Origin: Pseudomonas sp. B21-028
Lineage (GTDB): Bacteria; Pseudomonadota; Gammaproteobacteria; Pseudomonadales; Pseudomonadaceae
Length of the DNA stretch: 64,000 nt
Reading direction: 5' to 3'
Assembly (NCBI RefSeq): GCF_024749045.1
Contig: NZ_CP087184.1
Coordinates: 6,262,001 to 6,326,000, forward strand
Shown here: positions 1 to 10,587 of the stretch, piece by piece
Position numbering within the stretch: position 1 is the first letter of the stretch
Layout: each line of letters begins with the position of its first letter
The notes under the pieces: generated by a model
Told to the model about the DNA's origin: nothing
The model's input: the letters and a program-made list of their open reading frames with translations, nothing else
The model's database searches: none
Program-made: the position numbers and the translations under genes

Positions 1-438
1 CAGCGGGCCGGACAGTTGGCTGAGGGCATAACTGGCGCCATACAGCGCTACCAGCCGCCCGCGCCATTGTTCGACCACCAGTTGATTGATCCAGCTCTCG
101 CCGAGGATGAACACCAGGGTCAGGACCACCCCGATCACCAGCCGCAGCACCAGCCAGACCGGGTAACTGGGCAACAGCGCCAACAATCCGATGGACACCG
201 CCCCGCCCCACAGGCACAGGCGCATCAACGTCGCCGTCCCAAACCGCGCCGCCAGACGACTCGACACCTTGGCCCCGAGCAACACCCCAACGGCGGGCAT
301 GGCCGCCATCACGCCAATGGCGAACGAACCATAACCCCAGCCTTCCAGGCGCAGCGACACCAGCGGCATGCTTACCCCCAGGGCAAGGCCGACGCTCAGG
401 ACAGAGGCCAACACGGCGAAATAAGTCGCCCAACGCAT
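1..438 (-). CDS. MFS transporter, N-terminal part (cut by window edge)
   Basis: The reverse strand reads open for 146 codons from an ATG at 436-438 to the window edge. The residues form alternating hydrophobic helices, with a short loop motif GAKVSSRLAARFG between helices 2 and 3 as in major facilitator transporters. An AGGAG lies 7 bases before the chosen ATG; in-frame ATGs at 444 and 462 are alternatives. The substrate cannot be told from the half that is visible. The gene runs away from the aldehyde dehydrogenase gene, with a REP pair between them. Confidence 0.8.
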   Translation of the reverse strand, partial: MRWATYFAVLASVLSVGLALGVSMPLVSLRLEGWGYGSFAIGVMAAMPAVGVLLGAKVSSRLAARFGTATLMRLCLWGGAVSIGLLALLPSYPVWLVLRLVIGVVLTLVFILGESWINQLVVEQWRGRLVALYGASYALSQLSGPL

Positions 439-489
439 TTCCATGCTCCTGTGGGTAGTCATCGATTCCGGGCATTCCTCAAAAACAAT

Positions 490-577
490 GTGGGAGCGAG
501 CCTGCTCGCGAAGCGGCGCAACATTCAACAAAGCTGTCGACTGTCATACCGCTATCGCGAGCAGGCTCGCTCCCACA
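490..577. repeat. REP doublet (inverted pair)
   Basis: Two copies of the core GTGGGAGCGAGCCTGCTCGC face each other about 45 bases apart. The same core recurs at 2711, 5254, 14127, 36471 and 57047 in this window. This is the intergenic repeat typical of fluorescent pseudomonads. It lies between the transporter gene and the aldehyde dehydrogenase gene. Confidence 0.92.
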
Positions 578-596
578 GGGGACCAGCGTTGTGCTG

Positions 597-2090
597 TTAC
601 AGCTTGATCCAGGTCGACTTCAGCTCGGTGTATTTGTCAAAAGCGTGCAGCGACTTGTCGCGGCCGTTACCCGACTGCTTGAAGCCACCGAACGGCGCGG
701 TCATATCGCCGCCGTCGTACTGGTTCACCCACACGCTGCCGGCGCGCAAGGCCTTGGCGGTCAGGTGGGCCTTGGAGATATCCCGAGTCCATACCGCCGC
801 CGCTAGGCCATACGGCGTGTCGTTGGCAATCTGGATGGCTTCTTCGGCGGTATCAAAGGCGATCACCGACAACACCGGACCGAAAATCTCTTCCTGGGCA
901 ATTTTCATCGCGTTGCTCACGCCATCGAAAATCGTCGGCTCGACATACGTACCACCGCTCTCCTCAAGAATCCGCTTGCCACCGGCCACCAGCTTGGCGC
1001 CGTCGCTGTGCCCGGCTTCGATGTAGGACAACACGGTATTCATCTGCTGGGTATCGACCAAGGCACCGACAGTCGTCGCCGGGTCCAGCGGGTTGCCCGG
1101 CTTCCAGCCCTTGAGGGCCTCGATCACCAGCGGCAGGAAGGTGTCCTTGATGGAGCGATCCACCAGCAGTCGCGAGCCGGCGGTGCAGACTTCGCCCTGG
1201 TTGAACGCAATGGCGCTGGCCGCGGCTTCGGCGGCGGCCTGAAGGTCCGGCGCGTCGGCGAACACGATATTCGGGCTCTTGCCGCCGGCCTCCAGCCAGA
1301 TGCGCTTCATGTTGGATTCGCCGGAGTAGATCATCAGTTGCTTGGCGATCTTGGTGGAGCCGGTGAACACCAGCGTGTCGACATCCATATGCAGGGCCAG
1401 GGCCTTGCCGACCGTGTGGCCGTAGCCTGGCAGCACATTGAGCACGCCTTTCGGAATCCCGGCTTCGACGGCCAGTGCGGCGATGCGGATGGCAGTCAAC
1501 GGGGACTTTTCCGACGGCTTGAGTACCACCGAGTTACCGGTGGACAAGGCCGGACCGAGCTTCCAGCAGGCCATCAACAGCGGAAAGTTCCACGGTACTA
1601 TAGCGCCCACCACACCGACGGGCTCGCGGGTGACCAAGCCCAGCTGGTCGTGCGGGGTCGACGCCACTTCGTCGTAGAGCTTGTCGATGGCTTCACCGCT
1701 CCAGCTCAACGCTTGTGCCGCGCCGGGCACATCGATGTTCAGGGAGTCGCTGATCGGTTTGCCCATGTCCAGGGTTTCGAGCAGGGCCAGCTCTTCGACG
1801 TGCTGCTTGAGCAGGCCGGCGAAACGAATCATGGTGGCTTTGCGTTTGCTCGGCGCCAGGCGCGACCAGACGCCGGAATTGAACACCGCACGAGCGTTTT
1901 CGACGGCACGCTGGGCGTCGGCAGCATCGCAGCTGGCGACTTTGCCCAACAAGCGGCCGTCAACCGGGCTAAGGCAATCGAAGGTTTCGCCGGACACCGC
2001 ATTGGTGTATTCGCCGTTGATGAAGGCGCGACCTTCGATGGTCAGATCGCGGGCGCGTTGCTCCCAGTCAGCACGAGTCAGGGTGGTCAT
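597..2090 (-). CDS. kauB: Aldehyde dehydrogenase of the KauB/PuuC type
   Basis: This is a 497-residue NAD(P)-dependent aldehyde dehydrogenase, the usual family length. The NAD-site motif PWNFP (Asn168), the general base Glu267 in LEAGGKSPN and the nucleophile Cys302 in GEVCTAG are all present. The whole protein reads like the Pseudomonas enzyme that oxidises 4-guanidinobutyraldehyde and gamma-aminobutyraldehyde or its glutamyl form in arginine and polyamine breakdown (KauB, also called PauC/PuuC). The place next to rpmG/rpmB agrees with P. aeruginosa kauB. AGGAGG lies 8 bases before the ATG. The exact substrate is inferred from similarity and position. Confidence 0.88.
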   Translation of the reverse strand: MTTLTRADWEQRARDLTIEGRAFINGEYTNAVSGETFDCLSPVDGRLLGKVASCDAADAQRAVENARAVFNSGVWSRLAPSKRKATMIRFAGLLKQHVEELALLETLDMGKPISDSLNIDVPGAAQALSWSGEAIDKLYDEVASTPHDQLGLVTREPVGVVGAIVPWNFPLLMACWKLGPALSTGNSVVLKPSEKSPLTAIRIAALAVEAGIPKGVLNVLPGYGHTVGKALALHMDVDTLVFTGSTKIAKQLMIYSGESNMKRIWLEAGGKSPNIVFADAPDLQAAAEAAASAIAFNQGEVCTAGSRLLVDRSIKDTFLPLVIEALKGWKPGNPLDPATTVGALVDTQQMNTVLSYIEAGHSDGAKLVAGGKRILEESGGTYVEPTIFDGVSNAMKIAQEEIFGPVLSVIAFDTAEEAIQIANDTPYGLAAAVWTRDISKAHLTAKALRAGSVWVNQYDGGDMTAPFGGFKQSGNGRDKSLHAFDKYTELKSTWIKL

Positions 2091-2323
2091 GCGTGTGTCC
2101 TCCTCTTATTGGGGTATGAGCGTCGCAGGGGATGCAACGCTCAGGAATTCTGCCCAGCCAGCCTGTTGAGGCGCACATTTTCAGCATAGGGCACCCGCCA
2201 CCCTAAACCAGCCGCCCCTCAAGTTTCAATATATTTGACACAAGGCCGGCAAACAGCCTTGCGATGTTCGTTTTAATAAACATAGACTCGAGCCTTCCAA
2301 GCAATCACGGGGGATTTCGCAAA

Positions 2324-2686
2324 ATGAGCATCGAGGACATCGTCGACTTCAACCAGGCCAGCACCGTCGCCGATCGCTATCGCCCGGAGCCGGCGAAGGT
2401 TCTCAAGGGCGATCCCGAACAAGCCGTGTTCAACCACTACAACAGCCCCTGCGGGCAAATGAATGCCGGGGTCTGGGAAGGCGCGGTCGGCCAGTGGATG
2501 GTCAACTACACCGAGCATGAATACTGCGAGATCGTCCAGGGCGTTTCCGTGTTGCGGGACAATGACGGCAATGCCAAGACACTTCGCGCAGGCGACCGCT
2601 TCGTGATTCCAGCGGGCTTCAAGGGCACCTGGGAAGTGCTGGAGCCGTGCCGCAAGATCTATGTGGTGTTTGAGCAGAAGGCTTGA
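2324..2686 (+). CDS. Cupin-fold protein (DUF861-like)
   Basis: The product is about 120 residues. Its C-terminal half has the small cupin barrel pattern of the Cupin_3/DUF861 group: EYCEIVQG, then LRAGDRFVIPAGFKGTWEV. The reading frame opens 20 codons earlier, but the ATG at 2324 follows a GGGGGA and begins the conserved-looking part, so it is preferred. Close relatives often sit beside polyamine or amino-acid catabolic genes, which fits divergence from kauB. The ligand and the reaction are unknown. Confidence 0.75.
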   Translation: MSIEDIVDFNQASTVADRYRPEPAKVLKGDPEQAVFNHYNSPCGQMNAGVWEGAVGQWMVNYTEHEYCEIVQGVSVLRDNDGNAKTLRAGDRFVIPAGFKGTWEVLEPCRKIYVVFEQKA

Positions 2687-2710
2687 GTTTTCGTTGGCCG
2701 GGCTGACCCA

Positions 2711-2733
2711 TCGCGAGCAGGCTCGCCCCCACA
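2711..2733. repeat. Single REP half-element
   Basis: One copy of the REP core in reverse orientation, with a T-to-C change in the arm (CTCGCCCCCACA), lies just after the cupin stop codon. No partner copy is seen nearby. Confidence 0.7.
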
Positions 2734-2763
2734 GGGATTGGGTCAGGCCTGAAAGCCAGCCAC

Positions 2764-2799
2764 AAAAAAGGCCCGTATCTCGCGATACGGGCCTTTTTT
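2764..2799. terminator. Bidirectional rho-independent terminator
   Basis: The arms GGCCCGTATC and GATACGGGCC pair perfectly around TCGC, with six A before and six T after. It can end the rightward cupin transcript and the leftward rpmB-rpmG transcript, which converge here. Confidence 0.92.
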
Positions 2800-2817
2800 G
2801 TAAAGAGGGAAAATCAA

Positions 2818-2973
2818 TTACTTGATTTTGCCTTCCTTGTAGATCACGTGCTTGCGAACAACCGGATCATATTTCTTGATCTCGATTTTGTCCGGGGTAG
2901 TACGCTTGTTCTTGTCGGTAGTGTAGAAGTGACCAGTACCGGCGCTCGAGATCAAACGAATCAATTCACGCAT
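2818..2973 (-). CDS. rpmG: 50S ribosomal protein L33
   Basis: The 51-codon product starts [19 protein letters not shown] and ends with the lysine-rich EGKIK. It is the cysteine-free form of L33, with none of the zinc-binding CxxC pairs. It lies 11 bases downstream of rpmB in one leftward operon, the usual order in gammaproteobacteria. The encoded protein is part of the large ribosomal subunit near the E site. Confidence 0.97.
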   Translation of the reverse strand: MRELIRLISSAGTGHFYTTDKNKRTTPDKIEIKKYDPVVRKHVIYKEGKIK

Positions 2974-2984
2974 GATTAGCTCCC

Positions 2985-3218
2985 TTAAACCTTGCCATCG
3001 CGACGAAGTTCGGCCAGCACGACACTGATGCCACGCTTGTCGATGATACGCATGCCCTTGGCAGATACGCGCAGACGCACAAAACGTTTCTCTTCTTCAA
3101 CCCAGAAGCGGTGATGCTGCAGGTTCGGCAGGAAACGACGACGGGTTTTGTTGTTTGCGTGGGAAATGTTATTCCCAGTCACCGGACCCTTACCGGTAAC
3201 TTGACAGACTCTAGACAT
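2985..3218 (-). CDS. rpmB: 50S ribosomal protein L28
   Basis: The 77-residue protein begins [17 protein letters not shown] and contains the family signature [13 protein letters not shown]. The length equals that of the proteobacterial L28. GAGGC stands just upstream of the ATG. It leads the rpmB-rpmG operon, whose transcript ends at the hairpin near 2764-2799. Confidence 0.97.
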   Translation of the reverse strand: MSRVCQVTGKGPVTGNNISHANNKTRRRFLPNLQHHRFWVEEEKRFVRLRVSAKGMRIIDKRGISVVLAELRRDGKV

Positions 3219-3653
3219 GCCTCAGCCCTCTAAACCACATGCCCAACCCGGCATGGGTTGGCCGCTTAATCTCTCAGTCATTTGGCGCCAGGCGCCGCGT
3301 TTCTTTAAGGGTCTTACCGGCTACACCTACAGTGAAGGAACCGGGCCCCTAGAAAAGAGCGCTGCTTTATACCAGAAAGACCTCGGTGCAACAACAGCCC
3401 GTGTGATTTGTCTTTGCCGAGGATCCTCCACCAGCCGTGCCGAACGGCTGCGGCAAAGGCTGGTGAAGCTTGTGACCGCTCGTCGCGGCATCCGGTTTTT
3501 TTCAACGCCGACCGGTTCTGACGCATCCATGGGCCGGTGAAGCGTGCCGGAAAAAGCAAAAAGGGGATAGTCATTTGGCAGCGAGCCCACTAGGGTAGGC
3601 CTTTTCCAGACTGCACTCGCAGATGGGCCTTCGACCCGACAAGGAAACCGATC
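3219..3653. other. Intergenic region between rpmB and the peptide-binding gene
   Basis: These 435 bases hold no convincing gene. They must contain the divergent promoters of rpmB (left) and the binding-protein gene (right). A strong imperfect hairpin spans 3429-3465, with outer arms CACCAGCC and GGCTGGTG, and a smaller GGCGCC palindrome lies near 3288. No poly-T tail follows the large hairpin, so a leader or small-RNA role is as possible as termination. Confidence 0.5.
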
Positions 3654-5240
3654 ATGCGCCTCGCTGCCCTATCACTGTTGCTCGCCCCTCTGTTGATCAG
3701 TCCGTTGGCCCAGGCTGCCGCCCTGAGCGTCTGCACTGAGGCCAGCCCGGAGGGATTCGATGTCGTCCAATACAACTCACTGACGACTACCAACGCCTCC
3801 GCCGACGTACTGATGAACCGACTGGTGGATTTCGACGCCGCCAGCGGCAAGCTGGTCCCCAGCCTGGCCGAGCACTGGGACGTCTCGCCCGACGGGTTGA
3901 CCTATGTGTTCAAGCTGCATCCAAAGGTCAGGTTCCACCAGACCGACTACTTCACGCCCCATCGCGACCTGAGCGCCGAAGACGTGAAGTTCAGCTTCGA
4001 GCGCATGCTGGACCCTGCCAACCCCTGGCATAAAGTCGCCCAGAGCGGCTTCCCGCATGCCCAATCCATGCAACTGCCGGCGCTGATCAAGAAAATCGAC
4101 GCCCTGGACCCGCTGACCGTGCGCTTTACCCTCGATCACGCGGATTCCACTTTCCTGGCCACCCTGAGCATGGGCTTCGCCTCGATCTATTCGGCTGAAT
4201 ATGCCGATCAACTGATGAAGGCTGGCACCCCGGAAAAACTCAACAACCAACCCATCGGCACCGGCCCGTTCATTTTCAACCGGTTCCAGAAGGACGCCTC
4301 GATTCGCTACAAGGCCAACAACGATTATTTTGCCGGCAAGCCCCAGGTCGACCCGCTGATCTTCGCCATTACGCCGGATGCTAACGTGCGCCTGCAGAAA
4401 CTGCGGCGCAACGAATGCCAGATCGCCCTGTCGCCCAAGCCGCTAGACGTGCAGGCCGCACGACAGGAACCGACCCTGAAGGTCGAGCAGACCGACGCCT
4501 TCATGACCGCTTTCGTGGCAATCAACAGCCAGCATCCCCCCCTGGACAAGCCCGAGGTGCGCCAGGCCATCAACCTCGCCTTCGACAAGGCCAGCTATCT
4601 CAAGGCCGTCTTCGAAGGCACCGCCGAAGCGGCCAACGGCCCCTATCCGCCGAACACCTGGAGTTACGCCAAGAACCTGCCCGGCTATGCCCATGACGCG
4701 GCCAAGGCCCGCGAGCTGCTGGCCAAGGCCGGCTTGAAGGAAGGGTTCCAGACCACAATCTGGACCCGTCCTTCCGGCAGCCTGCTGAACCCCAACCCCA
4801 GCCTCGGCGCGCAACTGCTGCAATCCGACCTGGCGGAAATCGGCATCCAGGCCGAGATCCGGGTGATCGAATGGGGTGAGCTGATCCGTCGCGCCAAGGC
4901 CGGCGAGCATGACCTGCTGTTCATGGGCTGGGCCGGCGACAACGGCGACCCGGACAACTTCCTGACGCCGCAGTTTTCCTGCGCGGCGGTCAAGTCCGGC
5001 ACCAACTTCGCCCGTTATTGCAACCAGGACCTGGACAAGCTGATCAGCGCCGGCAAGACCACCGGCGAACAGGGCGTGCGCACCAAGCTCTATGAGCAGG
5101 CCCAGGCACAGATCCAGCAACAGGCCCTGTGGCTACCGCTGGCGCACCCGACCGCGTTCGCCCTGGTCCGCAAGGACCTGCAGGGTTATGCGGTCAGCCC
5201 GTTTGGGCGCCAGGATTATTCGAAGGTCAGCCTCAAGTAA
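3654..5240 (+). CDS. Periplasmic peptide-binding protein (SBP family 5, DppA-like)
   Basis: The 528-residue protein opens with a signal peptide ending at about residue 21 (PLAQA-A). It then follows the bacterial family 5 solute-binding fold: YNSLTTTNASADVLMNRLVDFD, LAEHWDVSPDGLTYVFKL, and a C-terminal GWAGDNGDPDNFL typical of DppA-type dipeptide binders. It would capture peptides in the periplasm for an ABC importer. No permease or ATPase gene is adjacent, so it is an orphan binding protein, as at the same place in P. aeruginosa. AAGGA precedes the ATG. Confidence 0.9.
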   Translation: MRLAALSLLLAPLLISPLAQAAALSVCTEASPEGFDVVQYNSLTTTNASADVLMNRLVDFDAASGKLVPSLAEHWDVSPDGLTYVFKLHPKVRFHQTDYFTPHRDLSAEDVKFSFERMLDPANPWHKVAQSGFPHAQSMQLPALIKKIDALDPLTVRFTLDHADSTFLATLSMGFASIYSAEYADQLMKAGTPEKLNNQPIGTGPFIFNRFQKDASIRYKANNDYFAGKPQVDPLIFAITPDANVRLQKLRRNECQIALSPKPLDVQAARQEPTLKVEQTDAFMTAFVAINSQHPPLDKPEVRQAINLAFDKASYLKAVFEGTAEAANGPYPPNTWSYAKNLPGYAHDAAKARELLAKAGLKEGFQTTIWTRPSGSLLNPNPSLGAQLLQSDLAEIGIQAEIRVIEWGELIRRAKAGEHDLLFMGWAGDNGDPDNFLTPQFSCAAVKSGTNFARYCNQDLDKLISAGKTTGEQGVRTKLYEQAQAQIQQQALWLPLAHPTAFALVRKDLQGYAVSPFGRQDYSKVSLK

Positions 5241-5253
5241 TGCGGTGAACCTT

Positions 5254-5340
5254 GTGGGAGCGAGCCTGCTCGCGATTGCGGAGTGTCAGCACAGGCAATG
5301 TCACTGACCAACCGCTATCGCGAGCAGGCTCGCTCCCACA
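5254..5340. repeat. REP doublet (inverted pair)
   Basis: Two facing REP cores lie between the convergent binding-protein gene and radC, about 45 bases apart. They may also help end both transcripts, since no poly-T terminator is visible here. Confidence 0.92.
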
Positions 5341-5367
5341 AAGGATTTTCCGGGCGTCCGACTTCGC

Positions 5368-6042
5368 TCACATCCACCCATACTCCGCCATCGACAGCGG
5401 CTCCCCATCACCGACGATGAAGTGATCGAGCACCCGCACGTCAATCAGCTCCAGCGCCTCTTGAAGCCGCTCGGTGAGCAACCGGTCGGCCTGGCTGGGC
5501 TCGGTGCTGCCGGAGGGATGGTTGTGGCACAGGATCAGCGCGGCGGCGTTGTGGGCCAGGGCGCGCTTGACCACTTGCCGGGGATGCACGCTGGCGTTGT
5601 CGATGGAGCCGCGAAACAGCGTCTCGAAGCCCAGCACCTGATGCCTGGAATTGAGAAACAGGCAGCCAAACACTTCGTGGGGCTCGTGGCGCAGCATCGA
5701 TTTCAGGTACTCACGGACGATCCCCGGGCTTTCCAATGTCGTTCTTTGCCGCGCCCGTTCGGCCAGATGCCGCCGGCTCATCTCCTGTGCCGCCTGCAAC
5801 TGCGCGAATTTCGCCGGTCCCAGGCCCATATGGCTGCTGAACGTGATCTGGTCGGCTTCAAGCAGCGCGCGCAGGCTGCCAAATTGAGTCAACAGTTGTC
5901 GCGCCAGATCCACCGCGCTTTTACCCGACACGCCGGTGCGCAAGAAAATCGCCAGTAATTCGGCGTCCGAAAGACTTCCCGCCCCCGATGCCAACAACCT
6001 CTCCCGCGGCCGCTCGGCCACGGGCCAATCCCGAATACTCAT
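5368..6042 (-). CDS. radC: RadC family JAB1/MPN-domain protein
   Basis: The 224-residue product starts [17 protein letters not shown] behind GGGAGAG; upstream in-frame codons lack family similarity. An N-terminal helix-hairpin-helix region (about residues 20-90) is followed by the JAMM metal motif HNHPSGS at 173-179 and Asp186. The old link to radiation repair is not supported for this family, and its biochemical role is unsettled. It is divergent from coaBC, the order known from many gammaproteobacteria. Confidence 0.95.
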   Translation of the reverse strand: MSIRDWPVAERPRERLLASGAGSLSDAELLAIFLRTGVSGKSAVDLARQLLTQFGSLRALLEADQITFSSHMGLGPAKFAQLQAAQEMSRRHLAERARQRTTLESPGIVREYLKSMLRHEPHEVFGCLFLNSRHQVLGFETLFRGSIDNASVHPRQVVKRALAHNAAALILCHNHPSGSTEPSQADRLLTERLQEALELIDVRVLDHFIVGDGEPLSMAEYGWM

Positions 6043-6187
6043 AGGCTCTCCCTGATGGTGGGCACCGCTGTTCCATAGCGGTCGCTGTGATATCGTAGCC
6101 CATCTTTTTTGCAGGCGATTTGCACCCTGGCAGGCTGCTGTCGAGAGGTTCGTCCTGCATTGACCACTGAAATCCAAAGGCAGGCTT

Positions 6188-7396
6188 ATGCAGCGGCTGT
6201 ATCGGAAACGCATCGTTCTGGGCGTCGGCGGCGGCATTGCCGCCTACAAGAGCGCCGAACTGGTTCGCCGACTCATCGACCAGGGCGCGGAAGTGCGCGT
6301 CGTCATGACCCGTGGCGGCAGTGAATTCATTACCCCGCTGACCATGCAGGCCCTGTCCGGGCACCCGGTCCACCTGGATCTGCTCGACCCGGCGGCCGAA
6401 GCCGCCATGGGCCATATCGAACTGGCCAAGTGGGCCGACCTGGTGCTGATCGCCCCGGCGACGGCCGACCTCATTGCCCGCCTGGCCCAGGGCATCGCCA
6501 ATGACCTGCTGACCACCCTGGTGCTCGCCACCGACGCCGTGGTCGCCGTGGCACCGGCCATGAACCAGGCCATGTGGCGCGATCCGGCCACCCAGGCCAA
6601 CCTGCAACTGCTCGAAAGCCGCGACCTGAAAGTCTTTGGCCCGGCCTCCGGCAGCCAGGCCTGCGGTGATGTCGGCATGGGCCGCATGCTCGAAGCCACC
6701 GACCTGGCCCAATGTGCCGCCGACTGCTTCCAGCGCCACGCCCTGACCGGCAAGCACGTGTTGATCACCGCCGGACCGACCCAGGAAAACATCGACCCGG
6801 TGCGCTACATCACCAACCACAGCTCCGGCAAAATGGGCTTCGCCCTGGCCGAGGCCGCGGTGGAAGCCGGCGCCCGGGTGACGTTGATCACCGGCCCCGT
6901 GCACCTGCCGACGCCAGATCGGGTGACCCGCATCGACGTGGTCAGCGCCCGGGACATGCTCGCGGCTTGCGAAGCAGCCATCCCCTGCGACCTGTTCATC
7001 GCCTCGGCAGCGGTAGCGGACTACCGCCCTGAAGTCATCGCCCCGCAAAAATTGAAGAAAGACCCTACGAGCGGCGACGGCCTGTTATTACAAATGGTCC
7101 GCAACCCGGACATCCTGGCCACCATCGCCACCCGTCCCGACCGCCCCTTCAGTGTCGGCTTCGCCGCCGAGACCGAAAACCTGCTCGATTACGCCGCGCG
7201 CAAGCTCAAGGACAAGAACCTGGACTTGATCGTCGCCAACGACGTCGCCAACCCGAGCATCGGCTTCAACAGCGAAGAAAACGCCTGCAGCGTGATCGAC
7301 CGCCAGTTGCACGCCACCCTTTTCGCCCAGACCAGCAAGGGCAAGATTGCCCGCCAACTGATCACTTTCATCGCCGAACGGCTGAACCAGGTTTAA
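6188..7396 (+). CDS. coaBC: Bifunctional phosphopantothenoylcysteine decarboxylase / phosphopantothenate-cysteine ligase
   Basis: The 402-residue protein carries out two steps of coenzyme A synthesis. The N-terminal CoaC half (about 1-190) binds FMN and has His76 in GHIELA, the PAMNxxMW motif (Asn126) and Cys159 in SGSQACGD. The C-terminal CoaB half has the nucleotide-binding NHSSGKMG near 210 and the KLKK motif at 288-291. AAAGGCAGGC precedes the ATG. It is followed after 6 bases by dut, so the two are co-transcribed. Confidence 0.97.
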   Translation: MQRLYRKRIVLGVGGGIAAYKSAELVRRLIDQGAEVRVVMTRGGSEFITPLTMQALSGHPVHLDLLDPAAEAAMGHIELAKWADLVLIAPATADLIARLAQGIANDLLTTLVLATDAVVAVAPAMNQAMWRDPATQANLQLLESRDLKVFGPASGSQACGDVGMGRMLEATDLAQCAADCFQRHALTGKHVLITAGPTQENIDPVRYITNHSSGKMGFALAEAAVEAGARVTLITGPVHLPTPDRVTRIDVVSARDMLAACEAAIPCDLFIASAAVADYRPEVIAPQKLKKDPTSGDGLLLQMVRNPDILATIATRPDRPFSVGFAAETENLLDYAARKLKDKNLDLIVANDVANPSIGFNSEENACSVIDRQLHATLFAQTSKGKIARQLITFIAERLNQV

Positions 7397-7402
7397 TTTT
7401 CC

Positions 7403-7858
7403 ATGCACGCTCTACAAGCCAAGATCCTCGATCCTCGCATCGGCAACGAATTCCCGCTGCCGCAATACGCCACGCCGGGCTCCGCCGGCCTCGACCTGCG
7501 GGCCATGCTCAAGCAGGACACCGTCCTGGAGCCGGGCCAGACCCTGCTGATTCCCACCGGCCTGTCGGTGTACATCGGCGATCCGGGCCTGGCCGCGCTG
7601 ATCCTGCCGCGTTCGGGCCTGGGCCATAAGCATGGCATCGTGCTGGGCAACCTGGTGGGCTTGATCGATTCCGACTACCAGGGCGAGCTGATGGTGTCGT
7701 GCTGGAACCGTGGCCAAACGGCCTTCAACATCGCAGTGGGTGAACGCATCGCCCAACTGGTGCTGGTACCGGTGGTCCAGGCCCACTTCGAACTGGTCGA
7801 GGAATTCGACGAGAGCCAGCGCGGCGCGGGTGGTTTCGGGCATTCCGGCAGCCACTGA
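7403..7858 (+). CDS. dut: dUTP diphosphatase
   Basis: The 151-residue trimeric dUTPase hydrolyses dUTP to dUMP and pyrophosphate. All five family motifs are present: [38 protein letters not shown] and the C-terminal [10 protein letters not shown]. It begins 6 bases after the coaBC stop, the usual dfp-dut pair. Confidence 0.97.
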   Translation: MHALQAKILDPRIGNEFPLPQYATPGSAGLDLRAMLKQDTVLEPGQTLLIPTGLSVYIGDPGLAALILPRSGLGHKHGIVLGNLVGLIDSDYQGELMVSCWNRGQTAFNIAVGERIAQLVLVPVVQAHFELVEEFDESQRGAGGFGHSGSH

Positions 7859-7870
7859 CCAGTGGGATCA

Positions 7871-7899
7871 GGCCGGGCGCGCTGCCCGGCCGGTTTATT
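7871..7899 (+). terminator. Probable rho-independent terminator after dut
   Basis: The arms GGCCGGGC and GCCCGGCC pair around GCGCT and are followed by a T-rich run broken by A (GGTTTATTATT). It lies 13 bases after the dut stop and would end the coaBC-dut transcript. Confidence 0.6.
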
Positions 7900-8118
7900 A
7901 TTAAGCTTGTGTTTCAGGGCAAAAAATGCGCAATGGCTTTCTGCTAGGTTTCCCATCCGGAATCAAGGTATTAGGCGAGCGAGGCCAGGGTAACGCTGTC
8001 TCATGGCACTTTCCCACCACGAACTCTCTGTCAAAAACGCCGTCATACCCTTCAGCTTGAGCCTGCCGACGCTGACCGTCGGCCTGTCCAGTCACCTTCT
8101 GAATAGAGCGTCCCGCCC

Positions 8119-9516
8119 ATGAACACCCCAGCCGCAATCGCACCGATCTTCCCTGACAGCATCTTCCGCGCCTACGACATCCGTGGCGTCGTGCCGGAAA
8201 CCCTGACTGGCGAAACCGCCTACTGGATCGGCCGCGCCATTGGCTCCCAGAGCCTGGCCCAGGGCGAACCGAACGTGTGCGTCGGCCGCGATGGGCGCTT
8301 GTCCGGCCCCGAGCTGGTAGAGCAGTTGATCAAGGGTGTTGCCGACAGCGGCTGCCACGTCAGCGACGTCGGCCTGGTCCCGACCCCGGCGCTGTATTAC
8401 GCCGCCAACGTACTGGCCGGCAAATCCGGCGTGATGCTCACCGGTAGCCACAACCCGTCGAACTATAACGGCTTCAAGATCGTCATCGCCGGCGACACCC
8501 TCGCCAACGAGCAGATCCAGGCCCTGCATACCCGCCTCAAGACCAACGACCTGAGCAGCGGCAAGGGCACCGTCACCAAGGTCGACATCCTTGAGCGCTA
8601 CAGCGACGAAATCGTCAAGGACGTGAAGCTCGCCCGCCGCCTGAAAGTGGTGGTCGATTGCGGCAACGGCGCGGCCGGCGTGATCGCCCCGCAACTGATC
8701 GAAGCCCTGAACTGCGAGGTCATCCCGCTGTTCTGCGAGGTGGACGGCAACTTCCCCAACCACCACCCGGACCCGGGCAAACTGGAAAACCTCGAAGACC
8801 TGATCGCCAAGGTCAAGGAAACCAACGCCGACCTGGGCCTGGCCTTCGACGGCGACGGTGACCGCGTGGGCGTGGTGACCAACACCGGCAGCGTCGTGTT
8901 CCCTGACCGCCTGCTGATGCTGTTCGCCAAGGACGTCGTGGCCCGCAACCCCGATGCGGAGATCATTTTCGACGTCAAATGCACCCGTCGCCTGATACCG
9001 CTGATCAAGGAATACGGCGGTCGTCCGCTGATGTGGAAGACCGGTCATTCGTTGATCAAGAAGAAAATGAAGCAAAGCGGCGCCCTGTTGGCCGGCGAAA
9101 TGAGCGGCCACATCTTCTTCAAGGAGCGCTGGTTCGGTTTCGACGACGGCATCTACAGCGCCGCGCGCCTGCTGGAGATCCTCAGCAAGGAACAATCCAG
9201 CGCCGAAGACCTGTTCGCGACCTTCCCGAACGATATTTCTACGCCGGAAATCAATATCCATGTGACCGAAGAGAGCAAATTCAGCATCATTGATGCACTG
9301 CACGACGCTCAATGGGGCGAAGGGGCCGAACTGACCACCATCGATGGTGTGCGGGTCGACTATCCCCACGGCTGGGGCCTGGTTCGCGCGTCCAACACCA
9401 CACCGGTGCTGGTCCTGCGTTTCGAGGCCGATAACGAAGCCGAGCTGCAGCGCATCAAGGATGTGTTCCACACCCAACTCAAACGTGTTGCACCCGATCT
9501 TCAACTACCGTTTTGA
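8119..9516 (+). CDS. algC: Phosphomannomutase / phosphoglucomutase
   Basis: The 465-residue enzyme interconverts hexose 1- and 6-phosphates for alginate, lipopolysaccharide core and other sugar polymers. The phosphoserine loop TGSHNPSNYNG places the catalytic serine at 110, and the metal loop FDGDGDR is intact near residue 247. The sugar loop GEMSGHIFF and the C-terminal phosphate loop RASNTTP are also present. An in-frame TAG at 8104-8106 closes the frame just upstream, so this gene encodes only the short form. The ribosome-binding site is weak. argB follows after 27 bases. Confidence 0.95.
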   Translation: MNTPAAIAPIFPDSIFRAYDIRGVVPETLTGETAYWIGRAIGSQSLAQGEPNVCVGRDGRLSGPELVEQLIKGVADSGCHVSDVGLVPTPALYYAANVLAGKSGVMLTGSHNPSNYNGFKIVIAGDTLANEQIQALHTRLKTNDLSSGKGTVTKVDILERYSDEIVKDVKLARRLKVVVDCGNGAAGVIAPQLIEALNCEVIPLFCEVDGNFPNHHPDPGKLENLEDLIAKVKETNADLGLAFDGDGDRVGVVTNTGSVVFPDRLLMLFAKDVVARNPDAEIIFDVKCTRRLIPLIKEYGGRPLMWKTGHSLIKKKMKQSGALLAGEMSGHIFFKERWFGFDDGIYSAARLLEILSKEQSSAEDLFATFPNDISTPEINIHVTEESKFSIIDALHDAQWGEGAELTTIDGVRVDYPHGWGLVRASNTTPVLVLRFEADNEAELQRIKDVFHTQLKRVAPDLQLPF

Positions 9517-9543
9517 TTTTTTGAAGCGCCACTGGAGCCCTGA

Positions 9544-10449
<906 letters not shown>

Positions 10450-10502
10450 TATCAGCCTCGAAGACCCGCTCGGATTTCAGTAAAAGCGGGGCTTCAGCAA
10501 AC

Positions 10503-10564
10503 GCTGAAATAGCTATATCTGGTGAAATCGCTAGACGATTTTCACTAATATGGCTATTTTCAGC
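10503..10564. promoter_or_regulatory. Four-half-site palindrome, probable operator of the AbiE-type operon
   Basis: Two direct copies (TGAAATAGCTA, TGAAATCGCTA) are followed by two inverted ones (CGATTTTCA, GCTATTTTCA). They form nested inverted repeats: outer arms GCTGAAATAGC and GCTATTTTCAGC, inner arms GTGAAATCG and CGATTTTCAC, each right arm one base longer. It lies 24 bases before the antitoxin start. Studied AbiEi antitoxins repress their own promoter by binding inverted repeats, so an operator role is inferred. A small structured RNA is the alternative. Confidence 0.6.
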
Positions 10565-10587
10565 ATTCGTTGAAAGAGGCAGATTTG

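Noticed and set aside
490..577. Repeated palindromes considered as CRISPR repeats
   Set aside because: Copies are dispersed, inverted in pairs, and not regularly spaced with unique spacers; no cas genes are present.
1008..2189. Rightward open frame opposite the aldehyde dehydrogenase gene
   Set aside because: The dehydrogenase on the other strand is full length with all catalytic residues; the mirror frame is a by-product of high GC.
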